Assembly: GCA_020137815.1 (NCBI GenBank)
Contig: CM035353.1
Location: forward strand, 763,501-827,500
Origin: Hormiphora californensis
Lineage: Eukaryota; Ctenophora; Tentaculata; Cydippida; Pleurobrachiidae
DNA length: 64,000 nt
Reading direction: 5' to 3'
The stretch's first letter is position 1; every line of letters starts with the position of its first letter. Position numbers and translations under genes: made by a program. The notes under the pieces are model-generated. The model was not told the origin of the DNA, did not search any database, and saw only the letters and a list, made by a program, of their open reading frames with translations. Shown piece by piece: positions 46,136-57,300 of this stretch.

Positions 46136-47012
46136 CATTTTTTTAATTGCTTATAATTAATTGGATAGTTAATTTTGAATATTCCCACTTTTTGTAGACC
46201 TTTCTATATGCTTGAAGAGCATTCCTACAAAGTTTCAAGTCGATATTTATAGCAGAACGGAAAATATTTTCAAATGCTCAGGGGCAATGCTCAGGGGCAC
46301 CATAAAAATGTCCATTTTTTAATTGCTTATAACTCATTGATTACTTAATTTTGAATATTCCCACCTTTTGTAGACCTTTCTATATGCTTGAAGAGCATTC
46401 CTACAAAGTTTCAAGTCGATATTTCAAGCAGATCGGGAGATAATTGCGACTCAGGTGCCCCTGGGCCACTTTTGTTAGTGCGGGGGCAATTTTAAAATTT
46501 TAATTGATTATAATTAATTAATTAAGTAAAAAATCAAAAATCAGACTCCGTGGTGACTCTTAGTTATACCACTAGAACATGCCTACAAAGTTTTAGATCG
46601 ATATGTCAAACAGTGTGGCCACAATTTGAATTTTAAAATTGCCCAGGGGCAGTTTTTTCAAATGCTCGGGGGCAAAATTCAGGGGCACCAGAAATGTCCA
46701 TTTTTGCATGCCTATAACTCATTGATTACTTAATTTTGACTATTCTAACTTTTTGTAGATCATTTTTTATGCTTGAAGAGCATTCCTACAAAGTTTCAAG
46801 TCGATATTTCAAGCAGATCGGGAGATAATTTCGGCTCAGGGGCAATGCCCAGGGGACAGAACACCCCATGCTCAGGGGCACGGTGCAGGGGCTACTTTTT
46901 AATTACCTATAATTAATTAATTAGGCAAAAAATCAAAAATCCGGCCACGTTATGACACGTAGTTATACTACTAGAACACGCCTACAAAATTTCAGGTCGA
47001 TATCTCAAAAAA
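46136..47012. repeat. Diverged ~180-bp direct repeats
   Basis: The stretch 'agcattcctacaaagtttca' plus 'agtcgatatt' recurs near 46215, 46393 and 46783, with weaker copies near 46580 and 46975. Each is preceded by 'ttaattgcttataa'-like and 'ctcaggggca'-like segments. No gene is seen. Confidence 0.65.
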
Positions 47013-47040
47013 TGTGGCCACAATCGCTGCCTGAAATTTG

Positions 47041-47073
<33 letters not shown>

Positions 47074-47206
47074 GACCTACGTTTGTATATATAGGGCCGG
47101 CTTTTTGGATTTGGTGCAGGGGCAAAATTCTTTTTTTCTTCGTTTTTTCTGTTTTCTTCGGGTCGGAGGTGCCTGCCGGCACCTAAATAACAGGGGGGTG
47201 TGTGTC

Positions 47207-47841
47207 ACCAGGGGCACCAGCACCAGACAATTTCACTTTTCATATTGTTCCTCAGACCTATCTGCCAGAACCAGACAACTTCACTTTTCATATTGTTCCT
47301 CAGACCTATCTGCGAGCACCAGACAATTTCACTTTTCATATTGTTCCTCAGACCTATCTGCCAGCACCAGACAACTTCACTTTTCATATTGTTCCTCAGA
47401 CCTATCTGCCAGCACCAGACAATTTCACTTTTCATATTGTTCCTCAACATATCTGCCAGAACCAGACAACTTCACTTTTCATATTGTTCCTCAGACCTAT
47501 CTGCCAGCACCAGGCAATTTCACTTTTCATATTGTTCCTCAGACCTATCTGCCAGAACCAGACAATTTCACTTTTCATATTGTTCCTCAGACCTATCTGC
47601 CAGAACCAGACAATTTCACTTTTCATATTGTTCCTCAGACCTATCTGTCAGCACCAGACAACTTCACTTTTCATATTGTTCCTCAGACCTATCTGCCAGC
47701 ACCAGACAATTTCACTTTTCATATTGTTCCTCAGACCTATTTGCCAGCACCAGGCAACTTCACTTTTCATATTGTTCCTCAGACTGGTCAGATCTGCCAG
47801 CACCAGGCAACTTCACTTTTCATATTGTTCCCCAGAACTAT
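47207..47841 (+). repeat. 48-bp array of 3' splice-site-like units (about 13 copies)
   Basis: Unit acctatctgccagcaccaga followed by caacttcacttttcatattg and ttcctcag. Each unit ends in a pyrimidine-rich stretch and cag, i.e. a plausible 3' splice site. The last unit (ttccccag) is followed at once by an open exon-like segment (47842-47928). As 48 is divisible by 3, all three plus frames are open through the array; I treat these ORFs as artefacts. Confidence 0.85.
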
Positions 47842-47928
47842 GATCTGGTCAACGAGAACCTGGAGGAGTATAGTGAGAAAACCCGAGCATTGAACACACG
47901 ACACTTACTCAACACATTGTTTGGGTAA
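47842..47928 (+). CDS. Candidate terminal exon of an unidentified gene
   Basis: After ccccag the sequence reads NYDLVNENLEEYSEKTRALN then TRHLLNTLFG and stops. It looks like a coding C-terminus (charged, no low complexity) and is preceded by a perfect acceptor. I cannot find or name its upstream exons; the 45454-45699 segment is one possibility. The alternative is that it is part of the long repeat ORF. Confidence 0.35.
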   Translation, partial: DLVNENLEEYSEKTRALNTRHLLNTLFG

Positions 47929-48221
47929 AAAGCAAGATGGCTTGTTTTCCTTGCATTTCCTTTTATTGTTATGATGGTTACGTTGTGAATAACATATTAT
48001 ACTCGTAGTACTATTGAGACGGAACTCTCACAGAAGGCCAACAATCTAAAACTGAACTAACAAAGTAATACAAGATTTAATAAACGATTATTAAATCTTG
48101 TATTATTACTTTGTAATCAGCTCCAGAATCTTGATCCTGTCGGGCGCTTTACCAGAAATCCCTTTACAAGCAAAGATAAAACTGAACTAATATATTTTGT
48201 AGATCTGAATATATCCACAAT

Positions 48222-50793
48222 ATGCTTCGATATGTTCTCTTTATTCTCTGCTTAGAGGTAAGTTGACATGAGTGATGGGAACCCAAATGGGTATTATCAC
48301 ACTGTAAAAGAACCAATAAGATTTCCTTGTTAAAATGTACGTAGCTGAAGACGTGAAACATAGTGTTCTCGAAAGCTTCTGTCAATTTTAATTGATTTAT
48401 TACCATTTGATAATCGTTGTTTATCTTTTTTACCCGTAACTTCTTTCAGGGTGTTCACTGTGGAGGAACATTTAAAATCCGATATAACCGGTTTGAGTTC
48501 AACAGCTGCAACGATGGATCTGATGGTGAATGTGATTTGGCGTTCGATAACTTCAAAATGACGGTGGATGAAGTAGTGGTAACGGATGAGGCAAGGGTGT
48601 TGCTCCCTGATAATGATAATAATGTAGATCTAACTAGTGTGAGCTTCTTTAGTGAAACATCTAGTTACCATTTTAAATCGGATGGAGTGTTTTTCATTTC
48701 TGCAGATATTACTGAGCGAAATGAAGGGGGCACTGACACTTCCTATGGATCAATAGCATTCGGCGGGCATTTTCATACCAAAGAATGTCAACGATGGTTG
48801 GTATATTAGAAGCCACAATAATGATAATGATTGGAAGATTTACTTTGATTTCCGGATCAGTGCCTGTGATATCCAATTCACAGGAGACGGCTGTGCAGAC
48901 TGCGGAGATCTTTGGACTGGTACCAACTGTGAAGAATGTAAAAATGCAAATCGAGAAACACCAAACTGTGATTCATGTATCCAAGGTTGGACAGGAGACA
49001 ACTGTGACTCCTGTGCTCTTGGCTGGGAGGGAGCTGCTTGTGACTCCTGTGCTCTTGGTTGGACGGGAAACAACTGCAACACCTGTGCTCTTGGCTGGGA
49101 GGGAGACAACTGTGACTCCTGTGCTCTTGGCTGGGTGGGAGACAACTGCAACACCTGTGCTCTTGGTTGGACGGGAGACAACTGCGACTCCTGTGCTCTT
49201 GGCTGGACAGGAGACAACTGCAACACCTGTGCTCTTGGCTGGGCGGGAGACAACTGTGACTCCTGTGCTCTTGGCTGGGCGGGAGGCAACTGTGACACCT
49301 GTGCACAAGGCTGGGAGGGAGACAACTGTAACTCCTGTGCTCTTGGCTGGGTGGGAGACAACTGTGACACCTGTGCTCTTGGCTGGACGGGAACCAACTG
49401 TGACTCCTGTGCACAAGGCTGGACGGGAACCAACTGCAACACCTGTGCTCTTAGCTGGACTGGAACCAACTGTGACACCTGTGCTCTTGGCTGGGCGGGA
49501 GACAACTGTGACTCCTGTGCTCTTGGCTGGGCAGGAAACAACTGCAGCTCCTGTGCACAAGGTTGGACAGGAAACAACTGTGACACCTGTGCCTCAAACT
49601 TCTTCCCAATGGGGCACTGTTCAGTAGAATGCATCGAAGAAGTTGGTCGTTCTTCCTGTGATCAAAGTGGTACTCTGAATTGCGAACCTCAATTCACAGG
49701 CGTCAACTGTAGTTCTTGCAGGGATAACTACTTTGGTAGCGAGTGTGACACCTTCTGTGCCCCTACTAACACTTCCAACTGTTCGGAAAGTGGAGAACTC
49801 ATCTGCCATGACAATTGGTACGGTCCAGACTGTAACAAGTTTTGTATCTCTAACGAGAACTTCACCTGTGACGAACACGGTGAGATGACCTGTGCATACG
49901 AGAGCAAGTACTATGGCTGCACGTGTATTCTCCAACAACAGGAGACAGTAACAAACAAGGAGAATCAGAAAACCGTCATCACAATAGTTACTTCCTCCGT
50001 TGTCACGACAACCATCATTTTAGTGATTCTTGGGGTCGCGGTGCTTATCAGGAAGACTTCACCATTCTTCAAGGTGGTGGTAGAAGAAGAAGGTGAACAG
50101 GTGGATAATTTCACGATAGAATCTCCCGTGTTCATCGGCCAGAGTGATGATATTGGTTTAACAGACCCGGAAGACCCATATATGGTCATGGAGAATCGGG
50201 GTCTGTCTGGGTCTACCCTGGAGCAAGCACTCGGCGTCTTTGGATCTACCCAGACTAAGGAAAAAGCCAAACGGAGTGAGAATCCTTACCCCGACATGAT
50301 ACATGGTGATTTTGCTAAAGAAAATATAGAGCCTGAATACGCAGAGCCAGACCTTATCAGAGACCCGGAACCACTCTACGCTGAGCCAGATCTCATCAGA
50401 GACCCGGAACCCCTCTACACTGAGCCAGATCCCATCAAAGAGGTTCATGATGTATCCTACAGTACTTTACCGAATGCACAAAACAAGGGCGGACCTGGGA
50501 AAGATGTGGTTATAGAGCCAATATACACGGATTCAGTAGATAGAGCAGATCCTGCGAAAGGTTTAGAGCCACTCTACTCTGAGCCAGACCTCATCAAAGA
50601 CCCGGAACCACTCTACGCAGAGCCAGACCTCATCAAAGACCCGGAACCCATATACGCTGATAACGAGATTATGGGGGATGCTGCTGATATTTACGCTAAA
50701 GTCCAGTTCCATGGAGATAGAGAGAAAATTCGAAAAAGTGGAAATCATTCACTTGAAAGAAGAGATACAATCTATGCGAAAATACTGAACTGA
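48222..50793 (+). pseudogene. Receptor-like gene A: Notch-ligand-like N-terminus, Cys repeats, DSL module, TM, Tyr-rich tail; one frameshift
   Basis: Exon 1 48222-48257 (MLRYVLFILCLE, signal peptide) and exon 2 48450-50793. The N-terminal domain (GGTFKIRYNRFEFNSC to about KIYFDFRISAC) resembles the MNNL region of Delta/Jagged ligands. About 17 copies of a 12-residue unit (GWxGDNCDTCAL) follow, then a DSL-like module (CRDNYFGSECDTFC ... CHDNWYGPDC), a TM helix (about 49980-50045) and a ~240-aa cytoplasmic tail with EPLYAEP, VSYSTL, EPIYTDS, DIYAKV and TIYAKI. One extra base at about 48786-48790 (aagaatgtcaac against aagaagtcaac in gene B) breaks the frame in the N-terminal domain. The rest is open. 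It may be a pseudogene, a null allele or a consensus error. Confidence 0.7.
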
Positions 50794-51095
50794 AACGACA
50801 AGAAGGTTTCTTCTCTGATATTGATTAACGTGTGTATTATGATAGAGTATTTTTAAGGATATAAACCTGCTGTAAAATTATATGCTATTACATTTTGGTC
50901 AAAGTTTTGTATACCCATAGTTTTTACTGAGAGATTATGATAAAACTTTTGGTTCGGCCGGCCAATCGATACTACAACTAACATATCTACCTCTACTAGC
51001 GGTTCAGAATGTTTTGATAACTTGTGTTCCAGTTTGTTATTCAACACCCTATACTCTAACCTTGGAGCCTGATTAATTTCATTGTCTGGGTGATC

Positions 51096-53217
51096 ATGAG
51101 TTCCAATACACTAATCATCCTTCTTCTGATCCCGGTGAGTCAAATTTGATAATTCTTGATAGAAAGTTATTTGAAAAATTAACCCTAATCCTTCCGATTT
51201 ATAACGTACCGCCTCTCAGGCTGTTTACTGTGGAGGAACATTTCAAATCCGGTATAATCGGTTTGAGTTCACCAACTGCAACGATGAATCTGATGGTGAA
51301 TGTGATTTGGCGTTCGATAACTTCAGAATGACTGTGGATGACGTAGTGGAAACGGAAGAGGCGAGGGTGTTGCTCCCTGATAATGATAATAATGTAGATC
51401 TAACTAGTGTGAGCTTCTTTAATGAAACATTAAGTTACCATTTTAAATCGGATGGAGGGTTTTTCATTTCTGCAGATATTACTGAGAGAAATGAAGGGGG
51501 CTCTGACACTTCCTATGGATCAATAGCCTACGGTGGGCATTTTCATAGCAAAGAAGTCAACGATGGTTGGTTTATTAGAAGCCATAGTAATGGTAATGAT
51601 TGGAAAATTTACTTTGATTTCCGGATCAGTGCCTGTGATATACAATTCACAGGAGACGGCTGTGCAGACTGCGGAGATCTTTGGACTGGCACCAACTGTG
51701 AAGAATGCGAAAATACGAATCGAGAAGCACCAAACTGCGATTCATGTATCCAAGGTTGGACAGGAGAAAACTGCAACACCTGTGCTCTTGGCTGGACGGG
51801 AACCAACTGTGACTCCTGTGCACAAGGCTGGGCGGGAGCTGCTTGTGACTCCTGTGCTCTTGGTTGGACGGGAAACAACTTTGACACCTGTGCTCTTGGC
51901 TGGGAGGGAAACAGCTGTGACACCTGTGCTCTTGGCTGGGAGGGAAACAGCTGTGACACCTGTGCTCTTGGCTGGGCGGGAAACGACTGTGACACCTGTG
52001 CTCTTGGCTGGGCAGGAGACAACTGTGACACCTGTGCTCTTGGCTGGGCAGGAGACAACTGTGACACCTGTGCTCTTGGTTGGACGGGAAACAACTGTGA
52101 CACCTGTGCTCTTGGCTGGACAGGAGACAACTGTGACTCCTGCGCTCTTGGCTGGGCGGGAGACAACTGTGACTCCTGTGCACAAGGCTGGGCGGGAGCT
52201 GCTTGTGACTCCTGTGCTCTTGGTTGGACGGGAAACAACTGTGACACCTGTGCTCTTGGCTGGGAGGGAAACAGCTGTGACACCTGTGCTCTTGGCTGGG
52301 ACGGAAACAGCTGTGACACCTGTGCTCTTGGCTGGGCGGGAAACGACTGTGACACCTGTGCTCTTGGCTGGGCGGGAAACGACTGTGACACCTGTGCTCT
52401 TGGCTGGGCAGGAGACAACTGTGACACCTGTGCTCTTGGCTGGGCAGGAGACAACTGTGACACCTGTGCTCTTGGTTGGACGGGAAACAACTGTGACACC
52501 TGTGCTCTTGGCTGGGAGGGAAACAGCTGTGACACCTGTGCTCTTGGATGGACGGGAGACAACTGTGACTCCTGTGCTCTTGGCTGGGCAGGAGACAACT
52601 GTGACTCCTGTGAACAAGGCTGGGCGGGAGACAACTGCGACACCTGTGCTCTTGGCTGGGCGGGAGACAACTGTGACTCCTGTGCCCTTGGCTGGGCGGG
52701 AGACAACTGTGACTCCTGTGCTATTGGCTGGACGGGAGACAACTGTGACTCCTGTGCTATTGGCTGGACGGGAGAATACTGCAATACGTGTGCCCTTGGA
52801 TGGACGGGAGGAGATTGTGGCACCTTCTGTGCCCCTACTAACACTTCCAACTGTTCGGAAACTGGAGAACTCATCTGCCATGACAATTGGTACGGTCCTG
52901 ACTGTAACAAGTTTTGTGTCTCTAACGAGAACTTCACCTGTAACAAACACGGCGATATGACATGTGCAAAGGGTAGCAAATATTGCAAGACCCTCGAACG
53001 TCACGGTTATTTGTATGGTTTGGTTGTTGGATGGGTATTGGCAGTTGTGTTTGGTATTGCTTTGGTACTACTGGGGATAGTGATGCAGAAGAAGATCACT
53101 TTACTGAAGGCCCAAATCCAGGAGCGGGGGGAGTTTCAGATGTCACCAAGATGTGATGAAACAGTTGAATACGTGGATCCCTCTGAGATACCAGAACCTC
53201 TATATGCAGACTTCTGA
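51096..53217 (+). CDS. Receptor-like gene B: Notch-ligand-like N-terminus, ~29 Cys repeats, DSL module, TM, short tail (678 aa)
   Basis: Exon 1 51096-51134 (MSSNTLIILLLIP, signal peptide) and exon 2 51220-53217; intact. It has the same order as gene A: N-terminal domain to about aa 140, about 29 units of the 12-residue CDTCALGWxGxN repeat, a DSL-like module (CHDNWYGPDCNKFC then CNKHGDMTC), a TM helix (LVVGWVLAVVFGIALVLLGI) and a 35-aa tail with EYVDP and EPLYADF. The repeats hold two Cys each, like the last loop of a laminin-type EGF unit. A 10-unit block is duplicated (51822 and 52182, 360 bp apart); one unit in the first copy has Cys changed to Phe (NNFDTC). Cell-surface adhesion, Notch-type signalling or phospho-Tyr receptor roles are all possible. 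Confidence 0.8.
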
Positions 53218-53221
53218 ACAG

Positions 53222-53302
53222 CAGGAAATACTGGTCCCTGATAACCAGTCACGTGACCTAAATAACGAGCTCTGATTGGTTGTCGACCCGGTCGGTTCCT
53301 GC
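53222..53302. mobile_element. MITE family 2 copy just after the gene B stop codon
   Basis: Internally shortened copy (caggaaatactggtccctga to cggtcggttcctg) that starts 5 bp after the TGA. It therefore lies in the 3' UTR. A plus-strand aataaa follows near 53556. Confidence 0.65.
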
Positions 53303-53694
53303 TGATCAGGCTAAGGGAGATGGACAATTGTGAAGGCCGATTGAGAGAGAAAGAGATGCAGAGAAACAGTGATAGGGAGAAAACAGTCCAATATAATAGC
53401 ATTGAGTTAGTAGCTGTATTAGTAGATTTTGATTAAAAAACTTTCCACTGTTTTTCTCAAGTTCTACAACTTCATTAATGATGAAAATTATTCTTTAATT
53501 AATATGTGTATTTAGATGTATGTAGTACTAATAAGTGTTTTTTTTCTTCAAACCAATAAATATTAACTGCTTTTATTTTGTTTTTATCCGAGGATTCCAT
53601 CTAACTGAGGTTGCATGATGGCTGGTCAGTGCAGTCATTCAATAATTTGGCTTCTGCTTTCGGACACCTCATACTGTATGTCGGGGAAAAGTGA

Positions 53695-53752
53695 AAGCCC
53701 GGTATATCGGGGTTCTGGTAAATCGGGGTTCCGGTAAATCTGGTCCGACTGT
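53695..53752. mobile_element. Degenerate copy of the small 'ccccgatttaccggg' MITE
   Basis: 'cccggtatatcggggttctg' and 'ggtaaatctggtccgactgt' match the family ends. Noncoding. From 53303 to 54362 I see no gene. Confidence 0.5.
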
Positions 53753-54362
53753 AGGTAACATACTATGTGGATAAACTACGGGAATAAATATTAAGAACCT
53801 AAAATAAGCTACCAGTTTCAATGTACAGTAGACTACGTAGTGATAACCTTAACATCAAGGCTCTTTCATCTGTGTCATCTTGTTCCAGTGAACAGTGTAA
53901 CAGCTGCCCATCACAATAACACAATGAATAAATTAATTTTCAGTGCCTCCTTCCTCGGTTCTTCTCATGCTAAGCTCCTCTTAGATCCTCAGGTCACCAG
54001 TTCGGTGTGTACCAAATTAGTGATTGCAATTTTCATCCGGTTACCTCGTAATGCAATTAGACATGATCGCAGTTGACCATTAAATTAGATCCTCATCATG
54101 CCTTCAACAATGGGCAGCTAACATTGGTACATTGCTAAGTTGTTAAGGCAGGGTTATTAGAGTTGGAGGAGGGGGGGGGGGGGAGGAGTTGGGTCAAGAA
54201 CACAAGAATGATTCAAGCTGATAACAAATTCTCGACGGTTATTAATAACAAACAACCACCTTCACGTCAAACTATATCTCATCAAAACACTTCTCTCTCA
54301 CGTGTCCTATATCAACCATCCATTTAAGTCTCCAGTAAGGGTATAATAGATGTGACATATAT

Positions 54363-57300
54363 TCACACGGGAAGGACAGTGTAGGTAGCCCCTTTATAGT
54401 GATGTAATCTGCCACTCCCATTGTCGAGAAAGTAGTCCGCTGGCACACCCTGCAGTCGCACCAACAGACCCTGTTTCTCGTGCTTCCACACTACTGTTGA
54501 GCTCTTTATGTACTTTTCCGAGATTCTACAAATCAACGCAGCCTGCAACGGAAAGTGTAAGTATAACGGTTATACTATAACCGGGGGACTAGTTGTTCCG
54601 GATGGAGGATAAAAGGTAGGGTAATGTATAGTAAGAGAAGATTTCTCAGGGCTTAGTATAGTGTAACTAGTTGTTCCTACGGACGGGGGACAAAAAGGTA
54701 GGGTAATGTATAGTAAGAGAAGATTTCTCAGGGCTTAGTATATTTTAATTGTCTCGGGTTACGAGACGACTACCTGGCGATAGTTGAGACGTTTAGGCTT
54801 GATCTGGTTCAATTCGGTATAGCTGAAGTTCAGTCTATTCCCGTCTACGATGAATAACTGATTGGATGTTTTTCTTGGCTCAATTTTGATCTCTTGTAGA
54901 AGAAATCGTGACACTGCATTTGCCTGCTCTGTTCTGAAAATAAAAACACAAACGATTTAGGGCCTATTCTATAACTGGCCCCTAACTGGTACAATATAAT
55001 AGTGAGTTGCAATAATCAGACATCTATGAACAGGAACTGGATTGTGGTTAGTATAGTATGTTGCTTTACCTGCCGGACGTTACAAGAGCCATGAAAAGTT
55101 TCTCCAAAAGTACCCGACCCCCAGCTACAAGATGAGGCAGAATGGGCGAGACAATCACATCATCCACGTTTGATTTGTCTATCAGAGTTGCTAACACCTC
55201 AAACCGTTGCTGGAATGTCGGGTGATCTGGTTCGTAGCATCGTGTCAAGCCCTCAAACAGTGATAACAAATCAATATCGGAATTCTGAACTGCTCGCTCA
55301 AAGTCTGTTTTTGATTCGAATATATCGAGGGGTGGGTAGATTTGATCGGGAAGAGGGAAGAATGATCTGTTAATGGCATCTCTGTCCGTGTGAGGGTTGT
55401 GATATAATGTACCATCCACACCTCGCGTTGCTATATATCGTTCCTGAAAGGCGGGTATATATTGTTGTTGAGTAAGGACTACTCAGTAAAAAGTTATCCA
55501 CGATGAGGATTTAAAATATCGGCAGTATGTTCGTGATGAATATTTCTTTGTTTTTATTTCTTACGCTATTACCACCAGTAAGTCGAAATTTGAATTAAAG
55601 GAAGTTTAAACTACAAAAATTGTTGTTCGTAGAGTGCTTCCCGGGTAACGACTTCCCTACACCCAACTAGTGAATTTTAGAACTCTATATTATTTGCCCA
55701 GTGCCCCGAATTTTAGAAATCTAAAAAAATATTTTCCTCTGCCTTGCTCTAGGCTGCAAGATACGATTCGCTAGGCTGCAAAATTTATGGATCAAATAAT
55801 TTATTTTGGATCAAATAATTTATTTTATTTCAGCAGTTTTACTGTGGAGGAGGAACTCTTGAGTTTGAATTTACACGATTTGAGTTTACCGACTGCAGCG
55901 ATACTAGCGGTTGTGATTTGACTTTTAAAGACTTCAAAATAACGATTGACGGTGAGGCGGTAGCAACAAACAGCTGGATTGAACTACCCAGTAACACAAA
56001 CGACATTGATTTAACCAACGTCGGGTATTTTGAAAGCACGCTGAGCTTTCATTTTGAAGCAGATGCCGACTTTATTATATCTGCTGACATTATAGAACGT
56101 GATACAGGTATTCTTGATCCTGATGACTCTTACGGATCAATTTTGTTCAACGGGCATCTTCACAGCAAAAACAGCGGCGGATGGTACAATAGAGAAACTA
56201 GAGAGAAATCAAATTCTGAATCATGGACACTTTACTTTAAATTCCGTATCAGTAGCTGTGATTCGCATTTTACTGGGAACGGTTGTGCGGATTGTGGTGA
56301 CCATTGGACTGGAACCAACTGTGATTCGTGCATTCAAAGGTGGACGGGAAACAACTGCGACACCTGTGCTCTTGGCTGGACGGGAACCAACTGTGACTCC
56401 TGTGCTCTTGGCTGGGCGGGAGGCAACTGCGACACCTGTGCTCTTGGCTGGGCGGGAGGCAGCTGTGACTCCTGTGCTCTTGGCTGGGCGGGAGGCAGCT
56501 GTGACTCCTGTGCTCTTGGCTGGACGGGAGATGGGTGTGCAGACTGCGGAGATCTTTGGACTGGCACCAACTGTGAAGAATGTAAAATCACGAATCGACA
56601 AGAGCCAAACTGTGAGTCATGCGTCAAAGGCTGGGATGGAGAGAACTGTGACACCTGTGCTCCAAACTTCTACCCAATGGGAAACTGTTCAGTAGAATGC
56701 ATCGGAGAAGTTGGTCGTTCATCCTGCGATGAAAGTGGTACTTTGAATTGTGATTCTGATTCTCACTTCACAGGGCCTAAATGTCAAGATTGCGAGAAGA
56801 ACTGGGCAGGTGAGGCATGTAATATTTGCACTGACAACTACTTTGGTAGCGAGTGTGACACCTTCTGTGCCCCTACCAACACTTCAGACTGTTCGGAAAG
56901 TGGAGAAATCATCTGCCATGACAATTGGTACGGTCCCGACTGTAACAAGTTTTGCATCTCCAACGAGAACTTCACCTGTAACAAACACGGCGAGATGACC
57001 TGTGCAAAGGGTAGCAAAGACCTGGATTGCGTACAGAAGTCAGAGGAAAGTAAAACAAGCTGCAGTTATTGGGGGAAGCATCGGAGGAGTTACTATCTTG
57101 GTGCTAACCCTTGGAGTTGGCATGTTTTTTGTGCTGAAGAAACTGAAAACAAGGGGGCAGGAGAAAGATGATGACGGAGTGGTGACTTTCTACAACCCCA
57201 CGATTACAGCGGGAGGCCCTTCCAATAGGAAACAAAATACAGGATACAGTACTGAAGTGATGCTCAATGGACCGATCAGTGTATCACAAAGGGTTAATGA

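Noticed and set aside
46952-47928. 300-residue repeat protein with NFTFHIVPQTYLPAP units
   Set aside because: All three plus frames are open because the unit is 48 bp; each unit ends in an acceptor-like pyrimidine-cag, so it reads better as intronic sequence before a short exon.
48785-52988. Long alternative-frame and antisense ORFs over the receptor genes (VLLAGRETTVTP-like, SQLSPAQPRAQ-like)
   Set aside because: The 36-bp coding repeat keeps all frames open; the frame with signal peptide, Cys pattern, DSL module and TM segment is the real one.
53840-54076. 78-aa plus-strand ORF
   Set aside because: No signal, domain or splice evidence; A/T-rich intergenic sequence.
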